The notes under the pieces: generated by a model
Told to the model about the DNA's origin: nothing
Database searches by the model: none
Seen by the model: only the letters and a program-made list of their open reading frames with translations
Shown here: positions 7,301 through 16,697 of the stretch, piece after piece
Layout of the letters: each line of letters opens with the position of its first letter
Position numbering within the stretch: position 1 is the stretch's first letter
DNA from: VAZQ01 sp963758945
GTDB lineage: Bacteria > Pseudomonadota > Alphaproteobacteria > Rhizobiales > Xanthobacteraceae
Length of the DNA: 64,000 bases
Direction of reading: 5' to 3'
NCBI GenBank assembly: GCA_963758945.1
Contig: CAVWXY010000002.1
Span: 1 to 64,000 of the forward strand
Program-made: the position numbers and the translations under genes

Positions 7301-7377
7301 GCGGGAATTTACGCGGCCTGCGCGAGCTTGCTTGCGGGCAGGCACTCATCGTGATGGAGAGAGAGATTGGCGTTCGT

Positions 7378-7878
7378 TCAAAGAATGAAGCTCACCGAGC
7401 CGAGCGTGCCGAGCTCGTGCGCGTCGATGAGCACGCGGCGCTCCTTGATGCGGAAGGAATCGCCGGCCCGCTGGAGGACATGGCGGTAGCAGCCGACATA
7501 TTCCCGGATGCGCTCGTAGCGGCGGTAGCGGTAGCACACGAAGTTGGAGGCGACCGCGACGAGATCGCCGTCGCGGCCGACGATGCGCACGTTGGAGATC
7601 AACCGGCGCGTGCGCGACCTGGGAAACTCGGCGTGGCAATTGGGATCGAGCACGCGGATGATCCGCTGCCGGATGCGCTCGCGGTCGTCGGCGATGAGGA
7701 ACAACGTGCTGCGGTGGTCGCCTTCGGGCTGATCGTTGGGGGGAACGTAATAGGTCGCATCCTCGGTGAGGAGCTCCTGCCACTCCTCGAGCTTCCATTC
7801 GTCGAGCAGCGCGGCCTCGTGATAGAGGAAATCCTCCACCTCGGCCCGCGTGACCACGTTCGGCGCCGCCACGGTCAT
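7378..7878 (-). CDS. Aromatic-ring-hydroxylating dioxygenase beta subunit
   Basis: 166 residues, SnoaL/NTF2-like fold of Rieske oxygenase small subunits: VEDFLYHEAALLDEWKLEEW at residues about 14-33, then LLTEDATYYVPPNDQPEGDH, IADDRERIRQRIIRVLDPNC and RTRRLISNVRIVGRDGD. Beta subunits are structural partners of the catalytic alpha subunit and shape the complex. The ATG overlaps the stop of the alpha gene by four bases (7875-7878), so both are translated together in stoichiometric amounts. Confidence 0.93.
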   Translation of the reverse strand: MTVAAPNVVTRAEVEDFLYHEAALLDEWKLEEWQELLTEDATYYVPPNDQPEGDHRSTLFLIADDRERIRQRIIRVLDPNCHAEFPRSRTRRLISNVRIVGRDGDLVAVASNFVCYRYRRYERIREYVGCYRHVLQRAGDSFRIKERRVLIDAHELGTLGSVSFIL

Positions 7879-9155
7879 TGCGCCGCTCCCATCAGCTCGT
7901 TCCAGCGCCGCCAGAAGATGCGCAGATGGTGCTCGTCGCTGTTGAGCTGCTCGCCCTCCTTGGCCATGCCGCGCGACATTTCCGACCAGCGGTCCTGGGC
8001 CCAATTGGCGAGGCCCTGCTGCACCAGCTCGAGCGCTTCGACGTCGTCGGGCGTGGCGAAGCCGCCCGGCCCGTAGAAGGTCAGGAACGCGTCGAGCCGG
8101 CGCGCGCGGGCGCCCTCGCCTTCCTCCGCCGGGCCGAGCGCCCAGGCGGTGACGTGCATCTTGCCCACTCCTTCCGGGTAGAAGGTGCGCACGGTGACCG
8201 ACGAGCCGTCGTTGATCACCAAGTTGGGAAAGATCACCAGGTTCCGGTTGGTGTCGGCAACGCGCTGCGCGCGTTCCGTGCCGAGGCGGGCGACGAGCTC
8301 GCAGCGGATCGCGTCGATCTCGGCCTTGGCGGCCTCGCCGTAGAGCGGAATCCACTTGGCCACGGGGCGGCCGCGGAAATTGACGTTGTCGGTGGTGAAA
8401 TGGCCGTTGCCGAGCTCGACCGCCTTGCCGCGGGTCGGCAGCACCAGGCCCTCCTCCTTGGGAGGCTCGATCTTCACGCCGGAATTGGCCATGAAGTTGA
8501 GCCAGGTCGAATGCGTCGACGGCAGGTGATAGTCGTCGACGCTGTTCTCCACCATCAGCTTCCAGTTGGCTGCGACGTCGTATTCCTGCACGCCGGCGAT
8601 GATCTCCATTCGCCCCGACGGCGACTGATCGATGACGAGGTCGATGTAGTCCTTGGCGCCGGCGAGATAGTCGGGAAGTGGAGCGACGTCGGGGTCGAGG
8701 CACATGAACCAGAAGCCGCGATAATCCTCGAACCGGGCGGGGCGGCGCAGGCCGTAGGCGGACTTGTCGAAGGTCTCGGCGTAGGCGTCCGCGCCAGGCA
8801 CGCCCGCGAGCCGCCCGTCGTTGCCGTAGGTCCAGCCGTGATAGATGCATTGGAAGCGACGCCGATTGCCCTCGCGCTCGGTGCACACGATGGCGCCGCG
8901 GTGCCGGCAGGTATTGAACAAGCAGTGGAACGCTCCGGCCTGATCGCGGCAGAAGATCACCGGCCGGCCTGCCACCTTGCGCGAGCGGAAATCGCCCGGC
9001 TTTTTCAGCTCGGAGGAATGGCCGACATAGATCCAGCAGCGGCCGAAGATCTGCGCCATCTCCTTGCGCAGCACGTCCTCCGACACCAGCACCTCGCGAT
9101 CGAGCAGAAAGGTCTTCTTTTCGCGGTCATCGACGATATAGGAACGCACCGACAT
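7875..9155 (-). CDS. Aromatic-ring-hydroxylating dioxygenase alpha subunit (Rieske non-haem iron)
   Basis: 426 residues. The Rieske [2Fe-2S] ligands are Cys83/His85 (NTCRHRGAIVC) and Cys103/His106 (QCIYHGWTY), with spacing C-X-H-X17-C-X2-H. The mononuclear iron site is ENSVDDYHLPSTH, giving His210 and His215, with Asp207 as the bridging aspartate. It catalyses O2-dependent hydroxylation of an aromatic or similar substrate, taking electrons from a ferredoxin. A Rieske ferredoxin gene lies divergently 218 bases away, but no reductase gene is in the window. The class II aldolase and ABC importer downstream suggest a catabolic role. The specific substrate cannot be read from the sequence. Confidence 0.94.
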   Translation of the reverse strand: MSVRSYIVDDREKKTFLLDREVLVSEDVLRKEMAQIFGRCWIYVGHSSELKKPGDFRSRKVAGRPVIFCRDQAGAFHCLFNTCRHRGAIVCTEREGNRRRFQCIYHGWTYGNDGRLAGVPGADAYAETFDKSAYGLRRPARFEDYRGFWFMCLDPDVAPLPDYLAGAKDYIDLVIDQSPSGRMEIIAGVQEYDVAANWKLMVENSVDDYHLPSTHSTWLNFMANSGVKIEPPKEEGLVLPTRGKAVELGNGHFTTDNVNFRGRPVAKWIPLYGEAAKAEIDAIRCELVARLGTERAQRVADTNRNLVIFPNLVINDGSSVTVRTFYPEGVGKMHVTAWALGPAEEGEGARARRLDAFLTFYGPGGFATPDDVEALELVQQGLANWAQDRWSEMSRGMAKEGEQLNSDEHHLRIFWRRWNELMGAAQ

Positions 9156-9373
9156 CTCCTGTCGCCTCCCCTGTCGCCTCTTGGGCTCGGCCGGTCACGC
9201 GTGCGGGTGCCGCGAGGGTTTGCGAGCTTCGGAATCGGAAGACTAGCGTACAGGCTCCCCCGAAATGCGGTCAATTGCGGCCCGGCCGCCGTGCGCCCCG
9301 CCGCCCCTCGCCTATTGAACTTTTCCGACGGCCCGCTACAGCAGCATGCTTGCTCTCACGCGATCAGTCAGTC

Positions 9374-9709
9374 ATGGCCGAAAATCCCGTTCCCGTCTGT
9401 GCCGCCGCCGATCTGCCGCCCGGCAATGTCAGGAGCTTCGAAGTGGGCGACGAGCTCGTCGCCGTCTACAATATCGACGGCACCTTCTACGCCACGGAGG
9501 CGCGGTGCACCCATGCCGTCGCCGACCTGGCCGACGGCATCCTGGAAGGCGACATCATCGAATGCAGCCTGCATTTCGGCGCGTTCCACGTACCGAGCGG
9601 CAAGGCGGTGCAGGCGCCCTGCTTCACCGACCTCAAGACCTTCCGCACCGAGGTGCGGGACGGTCAGGTATGCGTCGATCTTTCGACGCCGGCAGCGACG
9701 GCGTCGTGA
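9374..9709 (+). CDS. Rieske [2Fe-2S] ferredoxin
   Basis: 111 residues from ATG 9374; upstream codons in the same frame are non-conserved. The cluster ligands are Cys45/His47 (ARCTHAVADL) and Cys64/His67 (IECSLHFGAFHVPSGK), spacing C-X-H-X16-C-X2-H, as in biphenyl/naphthalene dioxygenase-type ferredoxins. It probably passes electrons to the oxygenase encoded divergently at 7378-9155. Its last 46 bases overlap, tail to tail, with the 3' end of hpnN (stop at 9664). Confidence 0.93.
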   Translation: MAENPVPVCAAADLPPGNVRSFEVGDELVAVYNIDGTFYATEARCTHAVADLADGILEGDIIECSLHFGAFHVPSGKAVQAPCFTDLKTFRTEVRDGQVCVDLSTPAATAS

Positions 9710-12342
9710 GCCGGCTCCGGCGCGCCCGATGAAGGCTCGAGCAATTCCTTGGCCTTGGCGCGCTCGCGCGGCGGCCCCATCAGCACGGGCTGGAACAGCA
9801 CGGCCGCCGCCATCGTGGTGACGAGCGCGAGGGCCATGAGCTTGCCCATGCTCGATGTGCCGGGATGGCTCGACAGCCACAGGCTGCCGAACGCGGTCGC
9901 GGTGGTGCATGCGCTGAACATCACCGCGCGTGTCAGGCTCGACTGCAAGAGACCGGTTTGGCCGGCCCGCCACGCCATGATGTAGTAGATCTTGAAGGCG
10001 ACGCCGAGCCCGAGCAGCAGCGGCAGCGCGATGATGTTGGCGAAATTGAGCTCCATGCCGAGGATGACCATCAGCTCCATGGTGACGACACCCGCCATCA
10101 GGAGCGGAATGATGGTAAGGAGGACATCGCCGAACCGGCGCAGCACGGCCCAGAGCAGGATAATGATCGAGGCGAGCGCCCAGAAGCCGGCTTCGAAGAA
10201 GGCCCGGATCACGGTGCGGCCGGACTCCACGATCGCGATCGGGCCGCCGACCGCGTTCGGCTCGACCGCCAGCACCGCGCGCGCGAAGCGGCGCAGGGTT
10301 TCGTTGTCGTTGGGATCGCCCTTGGGCAGGATCTCCACCTTGTAGCGGCCGTCGGGCGTCACCCATTCGCGCGCGATCTCGGGGGGAAGGGTTTCGAGCG
10401 TGACCGGCTGCGCCTGCAGGTAACCCCGCAGCTCGTCGAGGGCGATCTTCAGCGAGGGAACCATGGCAGCGGTGGCGCGCGCGCGTAGCGCTTCGCCGCC
10501 ATCCGCGAGCTTGGCGAGGTCGTCGGCAAGCCGCTTGGCGGCGGCGGCGCCGGCACCGGTTTGCGTGCCTGCCGCCTTGTTCAGGGATTGGACCGCGGAC
10601 TTGAGCGCAGCGACGTTGTCGGCGTCCGTCGGCGGCTTCTTGTTGGGATCCGGCCGCAGCACGGGATCGAGCACGGTCGCCAGCTGACGAATGGCGGCAA
10701 GCTTGGGCTGCTGGTCCGCGGGGATGAAATTCTCGATGGTTCGCACGCTCGAGACTTCGAGAAGCTCGGAGAGCTTTTCCACGTCCGTCTTCGCCGCCTC
10801 CGCGTTCGCGGCCAGCAGAAAGATCGAACTTGCGCCGATGGCCGGATCGCTCCGCAGCTCCAGGAAGGTCGCAACCGATTCGACCTTGGGACTTCGCAGA
10901 TTGAGCGGATTGAAGTCGAACTGCAGCCAGTAAAGCAACGGAAGGCCGGCCGCCACGACGAGGCCGGTGCCGACGATGACCGGGATCCGGCGCCGCTCCA
11001 TGAAGCGATCGACCGGTGCCAGCCATTTGAACCCCATTTCTTCCGGCTCGCCCGGCGGCCGCAGGAGCATGAGCAAGGCCGGGATCACGGTGACGCTGGT
11101 CAGGAATGCGATGATCATGCCGAGTCCGGCGAGCAGACCGAGCTCGGACAACCCCTTGTAGTCGGTGGGAAGGAAGGACAGAAAACCGGCGGCCGTCGCC
11201 GCGGCCGCAAGCGTCAACGGCGCCCCCACGTGCCGTGCGGCGTTTAGCAGGGCCTGACGCAGATCGTCGATCTCGTGGCGTTCGGCGCGATAGCGGACGC
11301 TGAACTGAATGCCGAAGTCGACGCCGAGGCCGATGAAGAGAACGGCGAATGCCACCGATATCAGGTTGAGCGCGCCCACCATCGTCAACCCGATCGCGGC
11401 GGTAACGCAGAGGCCGACCAACAGGCTGCCGAACACCGCCGCGATGATCCCGAACGACCGCAGCGCGAGCCACAGGATGGTCAGCACGACCAGGATGGTC
11501 GCCGTGGTGTTGACGAGCTGCCCTTCCTCCAGGGTAGCGTATTCCTCGTCGGCGATCGCGACGGGTCCGGTCAGCCGCAGCCTCGCGCCGTATTGCCCCG
11601 CGATATCCAGATCGGCGGCCGCCTGTCGGATCACCTCGGTCGCGGCCCTCCCGGGCATGAGCGCGCTGAAGTCGAGCACCGGCCGGATCCCGATGAAGCG
11701 ACGCCGCTCGCTCGGCGTGGCCGGCCGGCCGTTGAGCATTGCGCGCCAGGAGAAGCTCGCCGGGCGCCCCGCGATGGCCTCGTCGAGCGTGTTCGACACC
11801 AGGTTCAAGGTCCCGGAGAAATCGTCGAGCGTGTAGTGGCCCATGCGCGCGCCGATCAATCCATAGTTGAGCGCGGTCGTCAGCCCGCGCAGATTGGAAT
11901 CCTGCGCCAAGGTCTGAATGATGGGTTTGGCCTCGCCGAGCTTCTTGGTGAGCGCGACCACCTCATCGGTGGGCAGGAACAGCAGCCCGTTTTTCTGGAA
12001 GAAAGGGCCGCCCCCCGCCTCGAAAATCGAGCGGATGTGATCCTTGCGCTCGGACAGTTTCTGGATCAGAGCGGCCGTGGCCTGCGTTGCCAATTCGGAA
12101 GTCGGCGCGTCGACCACCGCCAGAATGGTTTCTTCCTTTGGAGGGAAAACATTTTGGAACGCAACCTCCCGTTGCCGCCAAGGCAGCTCCTTGGAAATAA
12201 GCTTGTTGACGTCGGCATCGATGGCGAAATGACCGGCGGTGTAGATCGCGGTCACCAGGCCCAAAAGGGCCGCAATGCCAGCGATTTGCCTTGCATAGCG
12301 GCTGCAAAAATCAACGGTCGTGACAATCGCCTTCTGCAACAT
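9664..12342 (-). CDS. hpnN: Hopanoid-associated RND transporter HpnN
   Basis: 892 residues, an RND-superfamily (MMPL-like) inner-membrane protein. It has an N-terminal helix (QIAGIAALLGLVTAIYTAGH), a large periplasmic loop, a helix bundle around TATILVVLTILWLALRSFGI, and a second half with IPVIVGTGLVVAAGLPLLYW, a second loop and a second bundle (ALASIIILLWAVLRRFGDVL ...). The motif FIGLGVDFGIQFSVRYRAER is the conserved RND segment with the proton-relay Asp. HpnN moves hopanoids from the inner to the outer membrane in Rhodopseudomonas and Burkholderia. The divergent dxs-ispH-hpnH operon and the nearby shc cluster support the assignment. The 3' end overlaps the ferredoxin gene. Confidence 0.92.
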   Translation of the reverse strand: MLQKAIVTTVDFCSRYARQIAGIAALLGLVTAIYTAGHFAIDADVNKLISKELPWRQREVAFQNVFPPKEETILAVVDAPTSELATQATAALIQKLSERKDHIRSIFEAGGGPFFQKNGLLFLPTDEVVALTKKLGEAKPIIQTLAQDSNLRGLTTALNYGLIGARMGHYTLDDFSGTLNLVSNTLDEAIAGRPASFSWRAMLNGRPATPSERRRFIGIRPVLDFSALMPGRAATEVIRQAAADLDIAGQYGARLRLTGPVAIADEEYATLEEGQLVNTTATILVVLTILWLALRSFGIIAAVFGSLLVGLCVTAAIGLTMVGALNLISVAFAVLFIGLGVDFGIQFSVRYRAERHEIDDLRQALLNAARHVGAPLTLAAAATAAGFLSFLPTDYKGLSELGLLAGLGMIIAFLTSVTVIPALLMLLRPPGEPEEMGFKWLAPVDRFMERRRIPVIVGTGLVVAAGLPLLYWLQFDFNPLNLRSPKVESVATFLELRSDPAIGASSIFLLAANAEAAKTDVEKLSELLEVSSVRTIENFIPADQQPKLAAIRQLATVLDPVLRPDPNKKPPTDADNVAALKSAVQSLNKAAGTQTGAGAAAAKRLADDLAKLADGGEALRARATAAMVPSLKIALDELRGYLQAQPVTLETLPPEIAREWVTPDGRYKVEILPKGDPNDNETLRRFARAVLAVEPNAVGGPIAIVESGRTVIRAFFEAGFWALASIIILLWAVLRRFGDVLLTIIPLLMAGVVTMELMVILGMELNFANIIALPLLLGLGVAFKIYYIMAWRAGQTGLLQSSLTRAVMFSACTTATAFGSLWLSSHPGTSSMGKLMALALVTTMAAAVLFQPVLMGPPRERAKAKELLEPSSGAPEPAHDAVAAGVERSTHT

Positions 12343-12607
12343 GCCTTGTCCTAGGAGTTATCGAGCGCAGCCCATGCCGCGGGGATGCGCGAAACCTGAG
12401 CCGGTTGTGGCGGCGCAATATCAGGCAATTCAGTGCGTTGACAATGACTAAGGTTGCACCGACAACACCCGCGCCAAACCTCTGCCAGACCTGCCCGACA
12501 ACCCGCCGGACGCGCGTCGAGTTCGATCCGGAGGTCGAGGGACACTCAGCCGAAATTACGCTGATTTGCCCTGTGCCCGCGCGAGCCTATGTGGGAAAAT
12601 GTCGCAC

Positions 12608-14539
12608 ATGACAAAGCCGACGCCGCTCCTGGATACCATCAAGAACCCCGAAGATCTGCGCCGCCTCCCCGAGGCGGCACTGCGCCAGGTCGCGGACGAA
12701 CTCAGGGCCGAGACGATCAGCGCGGTTGCGGTCACGGGCGGGCACCTCGGAGCGGGGCTCGGCGTGGTCGAGCTCACCGTCGCCCTGCACTACGTCTTCG
12801 ACACACCCGCGGACCGGCTGATCTGGGACGTCGGGCACCAAGCCTATCCACACAAAATCCTGACCGAGCGGCGCGACCGCATCCGGACGCTGCGCCAAGG
12901 CGGAGGATTGTCCGGGTTCACCAAGCGCGCCGAGAGCGAATACGACCCGTTCGGCGCAGCGCATTCCTCCACCTCGATCTCGGCCGGTCTGGGGATGGCG
13001 GTGGCGCGCGATCTCATGGGCCAGCCCCACAACGTCATATGCGTGATCGGCGACGGCGCCATGTCGGCCGGCATGGCCTACGAGGCCATGAACAATGCCG
13101 GAGCGATGAATTCGCGCCTCATCGTCATCCTCAACGACAACAACATGTCGATTGCGCCGCCAGTCGGCGCGCTCTCGGCCTATCTCGCGCGTCTCGTCTC
13201 CGGGCGCGCCTACCGCTCGGTCCGCAAGGCCCTCCAGCAATTGGCCAAGCCATTGCCAAGATTTCTGGAGCAGCGCGCTCTGGCGATCGAGGAATATGCG
13301 CGCGGGCTGGTCACCGGCGGCACCCTGTTCGAGGAGCTCGGCTTCTACTATGTCGCGCCGATCGACGGCCACAACCTCGACCACCTGCTGCCGGTGCTCA
13401 AGAACGTGCGGGATGCCCAGGCCGGGCCGATCCTGGTGCATGTGGTGACCGAGAAGGGGCACGGCTATGCGCCCGCCGAGGCATCCGCCGACCGCTATCA
13501 CGGCGTGGTCAAATTCGATGTTGCCACCGGAAAGCAAGCCAAGGGCAAGTCCAATGCCCCTTCCTATACCAAGGTCTTCGGCGAGAGCCTGGTGAAGGAG
13601 GCCAAGAAGGACCCCCGCATCGTCGCGATCACGGCGGCGATGCCGTCCGGCACGGGAGTCGACATCTTCGGCAAGGCATTCCCCGAGCGCACCTTCGACG
13701 TCGGAATCGCCGAACAGCACGCCGTCACTTTCGCCGCCGGCCTGGCGAGCGAGGGCTACAAGCCGTTCGCCGCGATCTATTCGACCTTCCTGCAGCGCGC
13801 CTATGACCAGGTCGTGCACGATGTGGCGATCCAGCGCCTGCCGGTCCGATTTGCGCTCGACCGCGCCGGCCTGGTCGGCGCCGACGGGCCCACCCACGCC
13901 GGCGCGTTCGACCTCGCCTATCTCGGCTGCCTGCCCGGCTTCGTGCTGATGGCAGCCGCAGACGAGGCCGAATTGGTGCACATGGTCGCGACCCAAGCCG
14001 CCATCGACGACCGGCCGTCGGCGCTGCGCTATCCGCGCGGCGACGGCGTTGGCATCGAGCTGCCCGAGGTCGGCCTGCCGCTCGAGATCGGAAAGGGCCG
14101 CCTCCTGCGCGAGGGCAACGCGGTTGCGCTGCTGTCGCTCGGCACCCGCCTTGCCGATTGCCTCGATGCGGCCGACATATTGGCGAGCCACGGACTTTCG
14201 GCGACGGTGGCCGACGCCCGGTTCGCCAAGCCCCTCGATGTCGAACTGGTGCTGCGGCTCGCGCGCGAGCACGAAGTGCTGGTGACCGCCGAAGAAGGCG
14301 CTATCGGCGGCTTCGGCACGCGCGTGCTGCAGACCCTGGCCGAGCACGGCGCGCTGGACCGCGGCGTCAAGGTGCGCTCCCTGGTGCTGCCCGACCTGTT
14401 CATCGATCACGACAACCCCGCGGCGATGTATGCCCGCGCCGGCCTCGATGCCAAGGCGATCGTAGCCACGGTGTTCGCGGCGCTCGGACGCGACGTCGCG
14501 GCGACGGGCGTCTCGCGCGCCCCGGCGGCACGGCCATGA
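12608..14539 (+). CDS. dxs: 1-deoxy-D-xylulose-5-phosphate synthase
   Basis: 643 residues. It makes DXP from pyruvate and glyceraldehyde 3-phosphate, the first MEP-pathway step and also the start of thiamine and pyridoxal synthesis. Visible landmarks: MTKPTPLLDTIKNPEDLRRL at the start, the active-site His in WDVGHQAYPHKILTER, the ThDP/Mg site GDGAMSAGMAYEAMNNAG followed by LNDNNMSI, and the catalytic Glu in VGIAEQHAVTFAAGLA. Start codons at 12599 and 12608 are both possible (MSHMTKP or MTKP); the second matches the family. The stop overlaps the ispH start (ATGA), and hpnH follows, so precursor supply is linked to hopanoid synthesis. Bacteria often have another dxs elsewhere; this may be the hopanoid-linked copy. 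Confidence 0.95.
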   Translation: MTKPTPLLDTIKNPEDLRRLPEAALRQVADELRAETISAVAVTGGHLGAGLGVVELTVALHYVFDTPADRLIWDVGHQAYPHKILTERRDRIRTLRQGGGLSGFTKRAESEYDPFGAAHSSTSISAGLGMAVARDLMGQPHNVICVIGDGAMSAGMAYEAMNNAGAMNSRLIVILNDNNMSIAPPVGALSAYLARLVSGRAYRSVRKALQQLAKPLPRFLEQRALAIEEYARGLVTGGTLFEELGFYYVAPIDGHNLDHLLPVLKNVRDAQAGPILVHVVTEKGHGYAPAEASADRYHGVVKFDVATGKQAKGKSNAPSYTKVFGESLVKEAKKDPRIVAITAAMPSGTGVDIFGKAFPERTFDVGIAEQHAVTFAAGLASEGYKPFAAIYSTFLQRAYDQVVHDVAIQRLPVRFALDRAGLVGADGPTHAGAFDLAYLGCLPGFVLMAAADEAELVHMVATQAAIDDRPSALRYPRGDGVGIELPEVGLPLEIGKGRLLREGNAVALLSLGTRLADCLDAADILASHGLSATVADARFAKPLDVELVLRLAREHEVLVTAEEGAIGGFGTRVLQTLAEHGALDRGVKVRSLVLPDLFIDHDNPAAMYARAGLDAKAIVATVFAALGRDVAATGVSRAPAARP

Positions 14540-15462
14540 AGGTCCTCCTGGCGCAGCCGCGCGGATTCTGCGCAGGCGTGGTGCGCGCCATCGAGATCGT
14601 CGAGCGCGCACTCGCGAAATACGGGCCCCCGGTCTACGTTCGCCACGAGATCGTGCACAACAAATTCGTCGTCGACAGCCTGCGGGCGAAAGGCGCCATC
14701 TTCGTCGAGGAGCTCTCCGACGTGCCGCCGGGGGCGGTGACCATCTTCAGCGCGCACGGTGTCGCCAGGAGCGTGGCGGATGAGGCGGCGGGACGGCGGC
14801 TGCCGGTGCTCGATGCGACCTGCCCGCTGGTCACCAAGGTGCATAACCAGGGCAAGCGCTACGTCGCCCAGGGCCGCGTGCTCATCCTGGTCGGGCACGC
14901 CGGCCACCCGGAGGTGGAGGGCACCCTGGGCCAGATCGACGCGCCGGTCGTGCTCGTGCAGAACGAGCAAGACGTCGCGGCGCTGGACATTCCCGACGAC
15001 ACGCCGGTGGCCTATGTCACGCAGACGACGCTGAGCGTGGACGACACGCGCGGCATCATCACCGCGCTCGAGCGTCGTTACGCCGACATCGTCGGGCCGG
15101 AGATCAGAGACATCTGCTACGCTACGCAGAATCGCCAGTCGGCGGTACGCGAGCTCTGCCGGCACGTGGACCTGATCCTGGTGGTCGGCGCCAAGAACAG
15201 TTCCAATTCCAATCGGCTGCGCGAGATCGGCGAGGAGGCCGGCATTCCAAGCTATCTCATCACCGACGGCAGCGAGCTCATGCCGGAATGGGTCGAGGAC
15301 GCGAAGACGATCGGCATTACCGCTGGGGCCTCCGCCCCCGAAGTGCTGGTCGAGGACGTCATCGACACGTTGCGAAGACTTGGCGAGGTCGAAGTCTCGA
15401 CTCTTCCCGGTCGGGAGGAGCATATTGAGTTCCGGTTACCCCGCGAGCTGGCGTCGGCGTGA
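14536..15462 (+). CDS. ispH: 4-hydroxy-3-methylbut-2-enyl diphosphate reductase
   Basis: 308 residues. The last MEP-pathway enzyme, an iron-sulfur reductase converting HMBPP to IPP and DMAPP. The three cluster cysteines are in RGFCAGVVRAIE (Cys12 region), VLDATCPLVTKVH and DICYATQNRQ; the substrate-binding SKNSSNSNRL-type loop appears as AKNSSNSNRLREIG, and TAGASAPEVLVEDV is conserved. The ATG overlaps the dxs stop by four bases. The next gene, hpnH, begins 51 bases downstream, so dxs-ispH-hpnH look like one operon. Confidence 0.96.
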   Translation: MKVLLAQPRGFCAGVVRAIEIVERALAKYGPPVYVRHEIVHNKFVVDSLRAKGAIFVEELSDVPPGAVTIFSAHGVARSVADEAAGRRLPVLDATCPLVTKVHNQGKRYVAQGRVLILVGHAGHPEVEGTLGQIDAPVVLVQNEQDVAALDIPDDTPVAYVTQTTLSVDDTRGIITALERRYADIVGPEIRDICYATQNRQSAVRELCRHVDLILVVGAKNSSNSNRLREIGEEAGIPSYLITDGSELMPEWVEDAKTIGITAGASAPEVLVEDVIDTLRRLGEVEVSTLPGREEHIEFRLPRELASA

Positions 15463-15513
15463 GACCACGATCGGAAGCGACGAACCGAGCGTTCAGACAG
15501 AAAGACTGAAAAT

Positions 15514-16659
<1,146 letters not shown>

Positions 16660-16697
16660 CCGCGGCATCCCGCGCCACGGCTCGAAGAACTTAAAAG

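Noticed and set aside
7878..9821. 647-codon plus-strand frame opposite the oxygenase alpha subunit and across the ferredoxin
   Set aside because: The oxygenase and ferredoxin are both fully supported by metal-ligand motifs; this frame shows no recognisable domain.
12438..12466. TTGACA box as a dxs promoter
   Set aside because: The -35 is perfect, but the -10 at the correct spacing (GACAAC) is poor, and the gap also serves hpnN, so assignment would be guesswork.
12587..14611. 674-codon open frame on the minus strand opposite dxs and ispH
   Set aside because: It is a shadow of dxs in GC-rich DNA: no family pattern, low hydrophobic order, and dxs motifs are intact on the other strand.
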